Notes: a model not told the origin generated them from the letters alone. Positions 48,939 to 58,927 are shown, counted from the first letter of the stretch. The stretch: 64,000 nt of DNA from an uncultured Pseudomonadota bacterium (GCA_903918375.1 CAIXED010000008.1:124001-188000); one strand, 5' to 3'. A program made the numbers and translations.

Positions 48939-49879
48939 GACGGCGCTCCACTGGATATTAAATGCGGTAAGTCTGCAATCGAGTGGGGAAGATAAAGCGC
49001 TTGCAAATGGCAAGTGCTTGGCGAGCTTATTTGATTTGCTAAATGTTGTGCGCGACTTTTTAAATCATTCTCAGCAGGCTCTGTATCGCGGATTAAAACG
49101 CCAAAAAGGGCTATGGCTTTGTTGCCGGAGGTAAGTAATAAAGCAACTGCCGCATTAAATTGGTCTTCATGTGGCGAGTTTTTACAGCGCGGCTGAAGGT
49201 AGCGTAGTAGTTGAGACAGAATGCTTAAATCTGCCGCCAGCGTCTCCAATTGTTGAGCCATGCCACCGCGACCATTCATCACATTGGGTGGTGTTGAGAC
49301 ATCGCTGGAGGCTTTTACTTCGCCAAGAACTAAGCGGGTTTCGTTTCCCAACTCAATAAAACCAATTAAGTCGGCACCGGGTAAACTGGCTTTAGGTGTG
49401 CGTTTGTCGCGCTCGGTATTCCAAGGCCAAATAACTCCGTGTTTTTGGTTAAGCCACGCTTCGGCTAAGGCTTCAGCAACAGCCCAATCACGTTCCTCGG
49501 GTGTTTCGGCAACCAAAAGTGCATCAAGGCTAGTTTGGGCAAAGCCTGTTGTCGCCAAGCCGCGTAAATGTACTTTGAAATCCTCTTGAGCAGCTTGATC
49601 ATGCAAACGTTCAGCAACATCCCTTTGTAAAAAGGTATGGTAATGGTCACATTGCTCCAAGGATTTGCCTTCCCAATAGACTGCGCCATCAACCCCACTG
49701 TATGCTAAATTCTCCACGACTGCCTTGATTGCTGATGTTAATAAAAAATCGTAATGACAGCTTATTTGCCTTTCCCTGTCACAGCAAATTAGATTATATC
49801 TGTCAGCTAAGAGTCGTAACAAGACAACCAACCAAGATATATCCCGAAAATCAAATCTCAACCACTTGTTCAAGTTCAC
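48935..49879 (-). CDS. PD-(D/E)xK nuclease-like protein (HamA-like candidate) paired with the helicase
   Basis: A 314-aa protein from the GTG at 49879. A nuclease-like site is visible: an acidic helix RDWAVAEALAEAWL (Glu136-Glu140), then Asp170 in LPGADLIGFIEL and Glu187-Val-Lys189 in RLVLGEVKAS, spaced as in PD-(D/E)xK enzymes. The first 50 or so residues look less protein-like. A GTG at 49717, with AAGG five bases upstream, would give a 260-aa product beginning with the conserved-looking ENLAYSGVDGAVYWEGK. Its stop overlaps the helicase start. DUF1837/HamA membership is my inference, not seen directly. Confidence 0.7.
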   Translation of the reverse strand: MNLNKWLRFDFRDISWLVVLLRLLADRYNLICCDRERQISCHYDFLLTSAIKAVVENLAYSGVDGAVYWEGKSLEQCDHYHTFLQRDVAERLHDQAAQEDFKVHLRGLATTGFAQTSLDALLVAETPEERDWAVAEALAEAWLNQKHGVIWPWNTERDKRTPKASLPGADLIGFIELGNETRLVLGEVKASSDVSTPPNVMNGRGGMAQQLETLAADLSILSQLLRYLQPRCKNSPHEDQFNAAVALLLTSGNKAIALFGVLIRDTEPAENDLKSRAQHLANQISSPSTCHLQALYLPHSIADLPHLISSGAPS

Positions 49880-49933
49880 TAATAAAGCGGTTGGCCTTCA
49901 TTCCAATTTCATCTTGCAAATAGCCTTTTAAAT

Positions 49934-50497
49934 TCAATCAGCGATTGTATGTGAATTATCGGCATCAGAAACAACTGCTTGCGCTTCCCTTCGCAACAAC
50001 TCCGCCTTACGCGCCACACCCCAACGATACCCCGATAAATTACCGTCACTGGTAATCACTCGATGACAAGGAATAACCAAGGCTAAAGGATTCGCGGCAC
50101 AGGCTGCCGCGACAGCTCGCACCGCGCTGGGTTGGTCTATGCGTTTGGCGATGGCGGTGTAACTGGCAGTGGTGCCGAGCGGGATGGTTTTTAAGGCTTG
50201 CCAGACTTGTTGTTGGAAAATCGTGCCGCGTATATCGAGCGGCAAATCCAAATCTTGTTGTGGGGATTCGATAAAGGCGATGACTTTGGCGAGATGTTGC
50301 TGTAATAGCGGCTTGTCAGCTTGTAACTGCGCGTCGGGATGTTTGTGTTTAAAGGTGTTGATCAGCGAGTCGGCGTGATCGCCTAAAGCAATCGCGCAGA
50401 CGCCGTGTGGACTCATCGCCAGTAAAACTTCACCGAGTGAGCTGTGTCCTAATGCAAATTCAATCGTGTTATCTGAGCTAGGGTTCAATGTGTTCAA
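49934..50497 (-). CDS. ogt: Methylated-DNA-[protein]-cysteine S-methyltransferase
   Basis: A 187-aa suicide repair protein that takes alkyl groups from O6-alkylguanine. The C-terminal winged-helix domain has FQQQVWQALKTIPLGTTASY, the arginine finger region SAVRAVAAACAANPLAL and the acceptor Cys144 in VIPCHRVI. The N-terminal half is the Ada/Ogt ribonuclease-like domain. It overlaps the AI-2E-type permease gene by 20 bp. Confidence 0.93.
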   Translation of the reverse strand: MNTLNPSSDNTIEFALGHSSLGEVLLAMSPHGVCAIALGDHADSLINTFKHKHPDAQLQADKPLLQQHLAKVIAFIESPQQDLDLPLDIRGTIFQQQVWQALKTIPLGTTASYTAIAKRIDQPSAVRAVAAACAANPLALVIPCHRVITSDGNLSGYRWGVARKAELLRREAQAVVSDADNSHTIAD

Positions 50498-51548
50498 TGG
50501 TTTCTTGCTCCTTGCGGATTAACCAGTCTAAAACTAAGGCATAGCTGGTAGCTAATAAGGTGGGGCCAATAAATACGCCGATAAAACCAAACGCCAAAAG
50601 ACCACCAAAAATACCAAAAACAATTAATACAAACGGTAATTCAACTTCTCTACTGATTAATATCGGTCGTAGCCAGTTGTCAATGGTGCCGACAAATAGC
50701 AAAAACCACGCGGCAATAAAAATTGCCCAGCCGGTTTCACCGTTGGCTAATAACCAAGCCGAAATCGGCAGCCAGACTAATGTGCCGGCTGCTGGAATAA
50801 TCATTAAAAAGAAGGCGATTACCCCCAGTACAAAAGCATAGGGTACCCCGGCAATCACAAACCCCAAAATCGCTGCCAAAGCTTGTACTAAAGCGGTGCC
50901 TAAAATGCCGTAAACCACGGCGCGTAAGCTGGTGCGGACGATGTTCAAAATGCGTTGGGTTTGTTCGCCAGCCAAGCGTTGCACGGCAATCACGACATGC
51001 TGAGCGACACGTTCACCGTCGCGATAAAAGAAAAACAACACCAGCGTACTTAAGCCTAAGTGCATTAATTCTGCCGCCAGATTGATGCTTTGATGGAGCA
51101 ACCAGCTACTGCCGCTGAGTGCATATTGCCGAGCTAAATTAACCAATCGACTAGAGTCATCACCAAATCTCAGCCAGGCTTCTTCAGCGCTATTGCCGAT
51201 CACAGGCAGTTCGTGTAGCCAATGCGGCGGTTGTGGCCAAGTGTGGGCATTGTCACCTAACCATTGTAAAAGCCGATTTATATCGTCTGTAAATGTAAAT
51301 GCCGCGGTTACAAACGGGGTTAAGATTAAAATCGCAATCGGTAACACCATGCACAGCGCGGCTTTGTTGGCGCTGATATTGCGCCATTGCCGCAAACGGC
51401 TGTACAGCGGCCAAGTGACGAAACACAAAATCGCTGCCCACAATAAATCAAACAAAAATGGCCGCAAAACCTGATAGCAAGCAAATAGCAATAAAAACAA
51501 AGCTGCCAAGCTGGCTATTTTTTCGTAGCGGGAATTTGAGTTGAGCAT
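50478..51548 (-). CDS. AI-2E family transporter (YdiK/PerM-like permease)
   Basis: A 356-aa inner-membrane protein with about eight helices and a large loop after helix 2-3 (about 85-150). VLFFFYRDGERV and YAFVLGVIAFFLMIIPAAGT, then DNWLRPILIS and the C-terminal GGLLAFGFIGVFIGPTLLA are hallmarks of the family, once linked to autoinducer-2 export and now also to Na/H antiport. Its 3' end overlaps ogt. Substrate unknown. Confidence 0.92.
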   Translation of the reverse strand: MLNSNSRYEKIASLAALFLLLFACYQVLRPFLFDLLWAAILCFVTWPLYSRLRQWRNISANKAALCMVLPIAILILTPFVTAAFTFTDDINRLLQWLGDNAHTWPQPPHWLHELPVIGNSAEEAWLRFGDDSSRLVNLARQYALSGSSWLLHQSINLAAELMHLGLSTLVLFFFYRDGERVAQHVVIAVQRLAGEQTQRILNIVRTSLRAVVYGILGTALVQALAAILGFVIAGVPYAFVLGVIAFFLMIIPAAGTLVWLPISAWLLANGETGWAIFIAAWFLLFVGTIDNWLRPILISREVELPFVLIVFGIFGGLLAFGFIGVFIGPTLLATSYALVLDWLIRKEQETIEHIEP

Positions 51549-51697
51549 AATGGCGTCTAAAAATAAGGGCAGGGGACAATCTTCATCTTACGCTGATAAG
51601 CGTGTCATGGTTGTGACAATCGTTAATAGTTAAGGTTTAACTTGCTTGCAGCTTGGCGGTTTCCTTAGAATGAGGGCTGTTTCTTAGGAGTGATTGT

Positions 51698-52216
51698 GTG
51701 AATTCACCAGCATTTAAGCCTCTCAATATTGCGGTGTTAACCGTTTCCGATACTCGCAGTTTGGATGATGATTTATCGGGGCAAACTTTAATCAACGGTC
51801 TAACTGCTGCTGGTCATGCGGTTTATGACCGAAAAATCGTCATCGATAACATTTATAAAATCCGTGCCGTTGTCAGTCAATGGATAGCCAATTCTGAAGT
51901 GGATGTGATTCTCACCACCGGCGGCACAGGCGTGACAGGTCGTGATGGCACACCAGAAGCGGTGTCACCGTTATTGGATAAAACTTTGGATGGTTTTGGT
52001 GAAGTATTTAGAGCGATTTCTTATCAAGAAATTAAAACCTCGACTATCCAATCGCGAGCCATTGCTGGGGTTGCCAATGCCACTTATATTTTTTGTTTGC
52101 CCGGTTCTTCTTCAGCTTGTCGCACCGCTTGGGAGAATTTGATTAAAGAGCAATTGGATTACCGAACCAAACCCTGCAATTTAGTGCAGTTAATGCCGCG
52201 TTTATTGGAGAAATAA
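51698..52216 (+). CDS. moaB: Molybdenum cofactor biosynthesis protein B
   Basis: A 172-aa MoaB/Mog-fold protein for molybdopterin metabolism. The start is GTG at 51698 with TAGGAG 7 bp before it. Motifs: IAVLTVSDTRSLDDDLSGQT, then DVILTTGGTGVTGRDGTPEA (MPT-binding loop), and FCLPGSSSACRTAWENLI. Other Moa genes are not adjacent. Its stop overlaps the DUF423 gene start (TAATG). Confidence 0.94.
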   Translation: MNSPAFKPLNIAVLTVSDTRSLDDDLSGQTLINGLTAAGHAVYDRKIVIDNIYKIRAVVSQWIANSEVDVILTTGGTGVTGRDGTPEAVSPLLDKTLDGFGEVFRAISYQEIKTSTIQSRAIAGVANATYIFCLPGSSSACRTAWENLIKEQLDYRTKPCNLVQLMPRLLEK

Positions 52217-52581
52217 TGCAGCGCAATATTTTATTTTCGGCAGCGATTGCCGGATTTTTAGCCGTCGCTTTGGGCGCATTTGGCGCTCATGCTTTGAAAC
52301 ATTCGTTGTCTGACTATGAGTTAGATATTTATAAAACTGCTGTTAACTACCATATCTGGCACGCTTTGTTGCTGGCGCTAATTGCTGCTTTGCCAGCCCA
52401 TAAACTGCTTAATTGGGCGGCAAGACTGCTAATCATCGGCATCGTGCTGTTTTCTGGTAGTCTCTATCTATTAGCGGTAAGCAAGGTAAGCTGGCTGGGG
52501 ATGATTACACCGCTGGGCGGTGTGGCTTTTTTACTGGCTTGGGGACTTTTGGCGCTGGTTGCTTATCAACACAAAGCCTAA
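52216..52581 (+). CDS. DUF423 family small membrane protein (YgdD-like)
   Basis: A 121-aa inner-membrane protein with four helices. GAFGAHALKHSLSDYELDIY, YHIWHALLLALIA, FSGSLYLLAVS and ITPLGGVAFLLAW are the DUF423 signatures. Function unknown. Overlaps moaB by one base. Confidence 0.93.
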   Translation: MQRNILFSAAIAGFLAVALGAFGAHALKHSLSDYELDIYKTAVNYHIWHALLLALIAALPAHKLLNWAARLLIIGIVLFSGSLYLLAVSKVSWLGMITPLGGVAFLLAWGLLALVAYQHKA

Positions 52582-52621
52582 TTTCCAAATCCTATAACTT
52601 TACATCAGATTAAAAAACATC

Positions 52622-55264
52622 ATGCGCGAAGCAAGCCCGCAAACTATTTACCTAAAAGACTACACCTGTCCTGAATATTTAATCGACACGGTCGAATTAG
52701 AATTTGATTTAGACGAACAAGACACATTGGTGCGTTCTAAATTAAGCCTGCGTCGTAATCCACAAAGTGAAGTGAGCAATGCGCCTTTGGTGTTAATGGG
52801 TGAAGAGCTGCAATTAGTCAGCATCGCTTTAGATAGCCATTTATTAGCCGACACAGATTTTGCCTTATCGGCAGAAAGCTTAACTATCCATCAAGTGCCA
52901 CAAGATCAAGCCTTTGTGGTCAGTATCAAAAATCGCATCAATCCCAAGGCCAATACCGCACTAGAAGGTTTGTACCTGTCGAGCAGTATGTTGTGTACCC
53001 AATGCGAAGCACAAGGTTTCCGCAAAATCACTTGGTTTTTAGATCGTCCTGATGTGATGACACGCTTTAAAACCACGTTAATGGCCGATAAAAGCAAGTA
53101 TCCGGTGTTGTTGTCGAATGGCAATAAAATTGCTCAAGGTGATTTGGATAACAATCGCCATTGGGTGAGCTGGGAAGACCCGTTCGCTAAGCCCTGCTAT
53201 CTGTTCGCTTTAGTGGCGGGGCAGTTGGAATCTGTGGCTGATCAATTTACTACCATGAGCGGCCGACAAATTGCCTTGGAGATTTTTGTCGAGCAACACA
53301 ACGTTGATAAATGCGACCACGCCATGCAATCGCTGAAAAACGCCATGTTGTGGGATGAGCAAACCTATGGCCTTGAGTACGATTTGGATTTGTACATGAT
53401 TGTTGCCGTTGACCATTTCAATATGGGCGCGATGGAAAACAAGGGTTTGAACGTGTTTAACACCAAGTTTGTGCTGGCGCGACCTGATACCGCTACCGAT
53501 AGCGATTATGAACACATTGAAGGCGTCATCGGTCATGAATATTTTCATAACTGGACTGGCAACCGCGTCACTTGCCGCGATTGGTTTCAGTTAAGTTTAA
53601 AAGAAGGTTTTACCGTGTTTCGTGACCAAGAGTTTAGCGGTGACAGAACCTCGCAGGCGGTGAAACGGATTGAAGATGTCAATGCTTTACGCACTCGCCA
53701 ATTTGCCGAAGATGCCGGCCCTTTAGCGCATCCGATTCGCCCCGAAGCCTATATCGAAATCAACAACTTTTACACGCTGACCGTCTATGAAAAAGGCGCG
53801 GAAGTGGTGCGGATGTTGCACACTTTGTTGGGCGCAGACGGTTTTCGTAAAGGCTGTGATTTGTATTTTGCCCGCCACGATGGTCAAGCCGTGACTTGTG
53901 AAGATTTTGTTACGGCGATGGAAGCAGCCAATGGCGTTGAATTAAAACAGTTTAGATTGTGGTACTCGCAAGCCGGTACGCCGGTGTTAAACGTCAGTCA
54001 AAAATACGATGCCGACAGCCAAACTTTGCAATTAAGCATTCAACAAAGCTGTCCAGCCACGCCGAATCAAGCGCAAAAATTGCCTATGCATATTCCGGTG
54101 AAACTGGGCTTGTTGGCAGCCGATGGTTCGGCGGCTGAGATTGTGTTTAATGGTCAACGTAGCCAAGAAGTGACCTTGGATGTCACCGAAGCTGAGCAAA
54201 GTTTTAGTTTTGAAAACTTGCCGCAACAGCCGGTGGTGTCGTTGTTGCGCGGTTTTTCTGCACCGGTGAGTTTGAAAATTCAACGTAGTTTGGAAGAGCT
54301 GGCCTTTTTGCTACGCCACGACAGCGACACTTTTAGTCGTTGGGAAGCAGGGCAGCAATTAGCCAGCCAAGTGATTTTCAAGTTGATTGATGATTTACAA
54401 AATCAACGGCCTTTGGCTTTGGATGCCGTGGTGGTTGAGGCTTATCGCAGCATCGTTAACAGCGAAAGCAGCGATTTGTCGTATCAAGCTTTGTTGCTGA
54501 CCTTGCCGGAAGAAAGTTATTTATCAGGGCAAATGGCGGTGATTGATGTCGATGCGATTTATCAAGCGCGGCAATTTGTTAGAAAAACGTTGGCGGTACA
54601 ACTGCAAGCTGAATTTAAGCAGTTATACCTCCAGCATCATCGTGATGAGTCAGGCTGTTTTACGGCAGATGCGGTGGGCAGACGGCGTTTGAAAAACACC
54701 TGTTTAAGTTATTTATTAAGCTTGGAAACCGCCGAAAACTATCAATTAGCCAGCCAACAGTTTGCCAGCGCTGGCAATATGACCGACCAAATGGCGGCTT
54801 TGTCGGTGATGGTCAATAGTCATCATCCGGCTAAAGCTCAAGCCTTGGATGGTTTCTACCAACAATGGCAACAAGAAGCCTTGGTGATTGATAAATGGTT
54901 CGCACTACAAGCCACCAGCAGCTTGCCGAACACGTTTGCTACCGTCCAAGCGTTGATGCAGCATCCAGCCTTTGATATGAAAACCCCGAATCGGGTGCGG
55001 GCTTTGGTGGGCGCGTTTACTCAAGCCAATCCTTTGCATTTTCATGCCAAATCCGGTGATGGTTATCGCTTCTTAGCTGACCAAGTTTTAGTGCTGAATA
55101 GCCTGAATCCACAAATTGCATCGCGGATGGTGACAGGGCTGGCGCAATGGCGTCGTTACGATGTCGCGCGGCAACTGTTAATGAAACAGCAATTGCAACG
55201 CATCGTCGATACCGAGGATTTGTCCAAGGATGTCTACGAAATTGCCAGCAAGAGTTTGGCGTAA
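52622..55264 (+). CDS. pepN: Aminopeptidase N (M1 family)
   Basis: An 880-aa cytoplasmic zinc aminopeptidase that finishes peptide breakdown. GAMEN is at 269-273 and the zinc motif HEYFH at 305-309, followed by NWTGNRVTCRDWFQLSLKEG with the third zinc Glu. The four-domain layout and length match E. coli PepN (870 aa). It is separated from hisB by 49 bp. Confidence 0.97.
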   Translation: MREASPQTIYLKDYTCPEYLIDTVELEFDLDEQDTLVRSKLSLRRNPQSEVSNAPLVLMGEELQLVSIALDSHLLADTDFALSAESLTIHQVPQDQAFVVSIKNRINPKANTALEGLYLSSSMLCTQCEAQGFRKITWFLDRPDVMTRFKTTLMADKSKYPVLLSNGNKIAQGDLDNNRHWVSWEDPFAKPCYLFALVAGQLESVADQFTTMSGRQIALEIFVEQHNVDKCDHAMQSLKNAMLWDEQTYGLEYDLDLYMIVAVDHFNMGAMENKGLNVFNTKFVLARPDTATDSDYEHIEGVIGHEYFHNWTGNRVTCRDWFQLSLKEGFTVFRDQEFSGDRTSQAVKRIEDVNALRTRQFAEDAGPLAHPIRPEAYIEINNFYTLTVYEKGAEVVRMLHTLLGADGFRKGCDLYFARHDGQAVTCEDFVTAMEAANGVELKQFRLWYSQAGTPVLNVSQKYDADSQTLQLSIQQSCPATPNQAQKLPMHIPVKLGLLAADGSAAEIVFNGQRSQEVTLDVTEAEQSFSFENLPQQPVVSLLRGFSAPVSLKIQRSLEELAFLLRHDSDTFSRWEAGQQLASQVIFKLIDDLQNQRPLALDAVVVEAYRSIVNSESSDLSYQALLLTLPEESYLSGQMAVIDVDAIYQARQFVRKTLAVQLQAEFKQLYLQHHRDESGCFTADAVGRRRLKNTCLSYLLSLETAENYQLASQQFASAGNMTDQMAALSVMVNSHHPAKAQALDGFYQQWQQEALVIDKWFALQATSSLPNTFATVQALMQHPAFDMKTPNRVRALVGAFTQANPLHFHAKSGDGYRFLADQVLVLNSLNPQIASRMVTGLAQWRRYDVARQLLMKQQLQRIVDTEDLSKDVYEIASKSLA

Positions 55265-55313
55265 GCACCACAATCACGTAAACTAGGCCGCAAATAACCT
55301 ACCTGCAACCAGC

Positions 55314-55907
55314 ATGAACCCACGCACAGCACAGGTTGAGCGCAATACGCTCGAAACCCAAGTAAAAGTCGCCATCAATTTAGATGGTCAAGGCACCGCC
55401 AGTTTTACCACTGGCTTGCCGTTTCTCGATCACATGTTGGATCAAGTTGCCAGACACGGCATGATCGATATGGAGATTGTTTCTCACGGTGATTTACACA
55501 TCGATGCTCATCACAGCGTTGAAGATATTGGCATTACTTTAGGTCAAGCCTTTGCTAAAGCTTTGGCTGACAAAAAAGGCATTTACCGCTATGGTCATGC
55601 CTATGTGCCTTTGGATGAATCCTTGTCACGCGTCACTATCGATTTCTCCGGTCGCCCAGGTTTGTTCTATGAAGTGAGCTTTAATCGCGGCATGATTGGC
55701 GGTTTTGATGTTGATTTGTTCCGCGAATTTTTCCAAGGCTTTGTCAATCATGCTGGGGTGACCTTGCATATTGATAATCTCAAAGGTGGCAACGCCCATC
55801 ATATTGCTGAAACGGTGTTTAAAGCCTTTGGCCGCGCGGTGCGTATGGCGATTAGCCATGATAGCCGTATGGCTGGCATCATGCCGTCGACAAAAGGCAG
55901 TCTATAA
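55314..55907 (+). CDS. hisB: Imidazoleglycerol-phosphate dehydratase
   Basis: A 197-aa Mn-dependent enzyme of histidine synthesis, monofunctional (no N-terminal phosphatase domain as in E. coli HisB). [33 protein letters not shown] and [21 protein letters not shown] are the repeated His/Glu metal sites. It starts the hisBHAFI unit. Confidence 0.97.
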   Translation: MNPRTAQVERNTLETQVKVAINLDGQGTASFTTGLPFLDHMLDQVARHGMIDMEIVSHGDLHIDAHHSVEDIGITLGQAFAKALADKKGIYRYGHAYVPLDESLSRVTIDFSGRPGLFYEVSFNRGMIGGFDVDLFREFFQGFVNHAGVTLHIDNLKGGNAHHIAETVFKAFGRAVRMAISHDSRMAGIMPSTKGSL

Positions 55908-55937
55908 TTTCCCGTTATCCTTAATCATCTAGCGTTT

Positions 55938-56579
55938 ATGTCATCAGTTGTTGTTATCGATTACGGAATGGGTAATTTGCATTCCATCGCCAAAGCTTTG
56001 CAACACGCCGATAGTGGCGTTAATGTGCAAATCAGCGCCGACCCAAAAACCATCGCCGCTGCCGATAGAGTAGTGTTTCCCGGCGTCGGTGCAATGCGCG
56101 ATTGTATGCAGGCTTTGCATGAAACCGGTTTGGCTGAGGTGATTAAACAAGTTGCCAATAGCAAGCCTTTGCTGGGCATTTGTTTGGGTATGCAAGCTTT
56201 GCTGACGGATAGCGAAGAGGGCGGCAAAATCGATTGTTTGAATTTGTTTCCTGGCCACGTTCGCCGTTTTGCGGATGATTTAACCGATAGCAATGGCGAG
56301 CGCTTGAAAATTCCGCACATGGGGTGGAATCAGGTTCAGCAATTGCCGCATCCATTATGGCAATCGATACCGCAAAACAGCCGTTTTTACTTTGTCCACA
56401 GCTATTTTGCCGCGCCTGATAATCAACAAGATTGCATTGCCACCAGCGATTACCCGCAGCCGTTTACCTGCGCCTTGGCTAAAGACAATGTATTTGCTGT
56501 GCAATTTCATCCTGAAAAAAGCCAAACGGTTGGTTTGCAACTGTTACAGAATTTCTTGCGCTGGGATGGCGCTAATTAA
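55938..56579 (+). CDS. hisH: Imidazole glycerol phosphate synthase, glutaminase subunit
   Basis: A 213-aa class I glutamine amidotransferase that supplies ammonia to HisF. Triad: Cys82 in LLGICLGMQALL, and His191 with Glu193 in VQFHPEKSQ. VVIDYGMGNLHSIAKAL is the typical start. Located between hisB and hisA. Confidence 0.97.
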   Translation: MSSVVVIDYGMGNLHSIAKALQHADSGVNVQISADPKTIAAADRVVFPGVGAMRDCMQALHETGLAEVIKQVANSKPLLGICLGMQALLTDSEEGGKIDCLNLFPGHVRRFADDLTDSNGERLKIPHMGWNQVQQLPHPLWQSIPQNSRFYFVHSYFAAPDNQQDCIATSDYPQPFTCALAKDNVFAVQFHPEKSQTVGLQLLQNFLRWDGAN

Positions 56580-56636
56580 ACCCTGCCGTCATCGGCTTTT
56601 AACTAAATGTACTGATTTAACCGCTGAGATTTAACT

Positions 56637-57371
56637 ATGTTGCTGATACCTGCAATTGATTTGAAAGAAGGAAAATGTGTTCGTTTACGCCAAGGTCGCA
56701 TGGAAGATGACACCGTGTTTTCTGATGATCCAGTGGCTGTCGCTGGTCGTTGGGTAGAAGCTGGAGCAAAACGCCTGCATTTAGTCGATTTAGACGGTGC
56801 TTTTGCTGGTAAACCGCGCAACGCTGATGTAATTCACGCGATTGTCGAAGCTTATCCGAATGTGCCTGTACAAATTGGCGGCGGGATTCGCGACGAAGAG
56901 ACTATTGAGGCTTACTTAGAAGCCGGTGTGCAATATGTGATTATCGGTACTAAAGCGGTTAGCGAACCGCATTTTGTTCGCGATGTAGCTATCGAATTCC
57001 CAGGTCACATCATCATTGGCTTAGATGCTAAAGACGGCAAAGTAGCGATTGATGGTTGGTCAAAACTATCGCGTCATGACGTTATCGATTTGGCTCAAAA
57101 ATTTGAAGCCAATGGCGTTGCAGCGATTATCTACACCGATATTTCTCGCGATGGCATGATGCAAGGCGTCAATGTCGAAGCCACTGCCAAACTAGCCCGC
57201 GCGGTTAACATTCCAATTATTGCTTCTGGTGGCATCACTAATATGGCCGATATTCATGCTTTAGGTGCAGTTGCACACGAAGGCATTATGGGCGCCATTA
57301 CCGGTCGTGCGATTTACGAAGGCACGCTGGATTTTGCCGAAGCCGAAAAACTTGCCGAATCATTTGAATAA
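56637..57371 (+). CDS. hisA: ProFAR isomerase (HisA)
   Basis: A 244-aa TIM barrel that isomerises ProFAR to PRFAR. Catalytic Asp8 ([15 protein letters not shown]) and Asp130 ([16 protein letters not shown]), with phosphate loops GGGIRDEE and [11 protein letters not shown]. Followed by hisF after 3 bp. Confidence 0.97.
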   Translation: MLLIPAIDLKEGKCVRLRQGRMEDDTVFSDDPVAVAGRWVEAGAKRLHLVDLDGAFAGKPRNADVIHAIVEAYPNVPVQIGGGIRDEETIEAYLEAGVQYVIIGTKAVSEPHFVRDVAIEFPGHIIIGLDAKDGKVAIDGWSKLSRHDVIDLAQKFEANGVAAIIYTDISRDGMMQGVNVEATAKLARAVNIPIIASGGITNMADIHALGAVAHEGIMGAITGRAIYEGTLDFAEAEKLAESFE

Positions 57372-57374
57372 GCA

Positions 57375-58148
57375 ATGAGTCTTGCCAAACGAATTATCCC
57401 CTGTCTGGATGTTGACAATGGCCGCGTCGTTAAAGGCGTGAAATTTGTCGATATTCGCGATGCCGGCGATCCGGTTGAAATTGCGCGTCGTTATGATCGA
57501 GAAGGTGCCGATGAAATTACTTTCCTCGACATCACCGCTACCCATCACGACCGCGACACCATTGTCCATGTCGTCGAACAAGTCGCCAGCGAAGTGTTTA
57601 TTCCCTTAACCGTCGGTGGTGGGATTAGAACCTTGGACGATATTCGCCGGATGTTGAATGCTGGCGCTGACAAAGTTGGTATCAACAGCGCGGCGGTGTT
57701 TAATCCTGAATTTGTTCAGCAAGCTGCTGATAAATTTGGCTCACAATGTATTGTGGTGGCGATTGATGCTAAAAAAGTCAGTGCCGAAGGTGAGCCAAAC
57801 CGCTGGGAAATTTTCACCCACGGCGGTCGCAAATCGACTGGTATCAATGCCGTCGAATGGGCGATTAAAATGCAAGATTATGGCGCTGGTGAAATCTTAT
57901 TGACCAGTATGGACCGAGATGGTACCAAATCTGGTTTTGACTTGCCATTAACCCGAGCGATTAGCGATGCGCTAACCATTCCGGTGATTGCGTCTGGCGG
58001 GGTAGGTAATCTGGATCATTTAGCCGATGGCATTATCGACGGCAAAGCTGACGCAGTGCTTGCGGCCAGTATTTTCCACTTTGCCGAATACAGCATCGAA
58101 CAAGCTAAATTGCACATGCAAAGCCGTGGTATTGAGGTTAGGCTGTGA
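57375..58148 (+). CDS. hisF: Imidazole glycerol phosphate synthase, cyclase subunit
   Basis: A 257-aa TIM barrel that uses HisH-derived ammonia to form IGP and AICAR. Asp12 in [14 protein letters not shown] and the second catalytic Asp in [10 protein letters not shown], with [12 protein letters not shown] and [14 protein letters not shown] phosphate loops. It overlaps hisI by four bases (GTGA). Confidence 0.97.
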   Translation: MSLAKRIIPCLDVDNGRVVKGVKFVDIRDAGDPVEIARRYDREGADEITFLDITATHHDRDTIVHVVEQVASEVFIPLTVGGGIRTLDDIRRMLNAGADKVGINSAAVFNPEFVQQAADKFGSQCIVVAIDAKKVSAEGEPNRWEIFTHGGRKSTGINAVEWAIKMQDYGAGEILLTSMDRDGTKSGFDLPLTRAISDALTIPVIASGGVGNLDHLADGIIDGKADAVLAASIFHFAEYSIEQAKLHMQSRGIEVRL

Positions 58149-58531
58149 GTTTAGCGTGGTTAGATGAGATTCAATGGACCGATGACGGCTTGGTGCCGGT
58201 TATCGCTCAACAACACGACACAGGCCGCGTGGTGATGTTTGCTTGGATGAATCGTGAATCGCTGGCGTTGACCGTCGAAAGCGGTTTTGCAGTGTATTGG
58301 TCGCGTTCCAGACAGCGTTTATGGCGCAAAGGCGAAGAATCAGGTCATCAACAAAAAGTCATCGATATGCAATTAGATTGTGATGCCGATGTCATCTTGC
58401 TAAAAATCGAACAACAAGGCGGTATCGCTTGCCACACTGGTCGCCAAAGCTGCTTTTATCGTAGCTTGCAAAACGGTCAATGGCAGGCTACCGAAGCAGT
58501 TTTAAAAGACCCGCAACAAATCTACAAATAA
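58145..58531 (+). CDS. hisI: Phosphoribosyl-AMP cyclohydrolase
   Basis: A 128-aa Zn/Mg enzyme that opens the PR-AMP ring. GTG start within the hisF stop. Motifs: [51 protein letters not shown] with the zinc Cys and [11 protein letters not shown]. HisE is not fused to it; the separate hisE is at 15 kb. Confidence 0.96.
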   Translation: MSLAWLDEIQWTDDGLVPVIAQQHDTGRVVMFAWMNRESLALTVESGFAVYWSRSRQRLWRKGEESGHQQKVIDMQLDCDADVILLKIEQQGGIACHTGRQSCFYRSLQNGQWQATEAVLKDPQQIYK

Positions 58532-58715
58532 GTGCTTATTCCGTTCCTGTTGAGCTGTTTCAGCATGAGCGGAAGTCAAAATCCCTATCTAAAACCTACC
58601 AATCAGTTTCCTTCAGGCAAAAAAAATCCAGCTAAAGTGCCGGATCAGAGAAGGAATAGATAATGCTGCGCATAAGCATTGATGGTTAGAATACAGATAA
58701 ACTAAGTCCATGAAA

Positions 58716-58927
58716 ATGTGGCTAATTGTCGCGCGGCAAATTGTCGCAGTTAGCCTTAAGCGGTTTTTGTTATTAAATCTGAGGTTTAAAAATTAAATTA
58801 GCCTGAGCTAAAGCATAGAAAAATAAAAACTGCGGCATATGACACACTTTTCTCTAAATATTGTGTCATATGACATAGTTTATTTAAATCAATGGCTTGC
58901 AGTTGTTAGTGCGACAATTAGCCGCAT
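58716..58927. repeat. Small inverted-repeat element (MITE-like or recombinase site)
   Basis: ATGTGGCTAATTGTCGC at 58716-58732 is matched in reverse complement by GCGACAATTAGCCGCAT at 58911-58927 (16 of 17). AATTGTCGC also recurs directly at 58739-58747. Between them lie exact 11-bp arms CATATGACACA (58836-58846) and TGTGTCATATG (58862-58872) around a 15-nt loop. The interior has no open frame. Such nested inverted repeats are usual in ends or non-autonomous copies of recombinase-mobilised elements. Confidence 0.6.
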
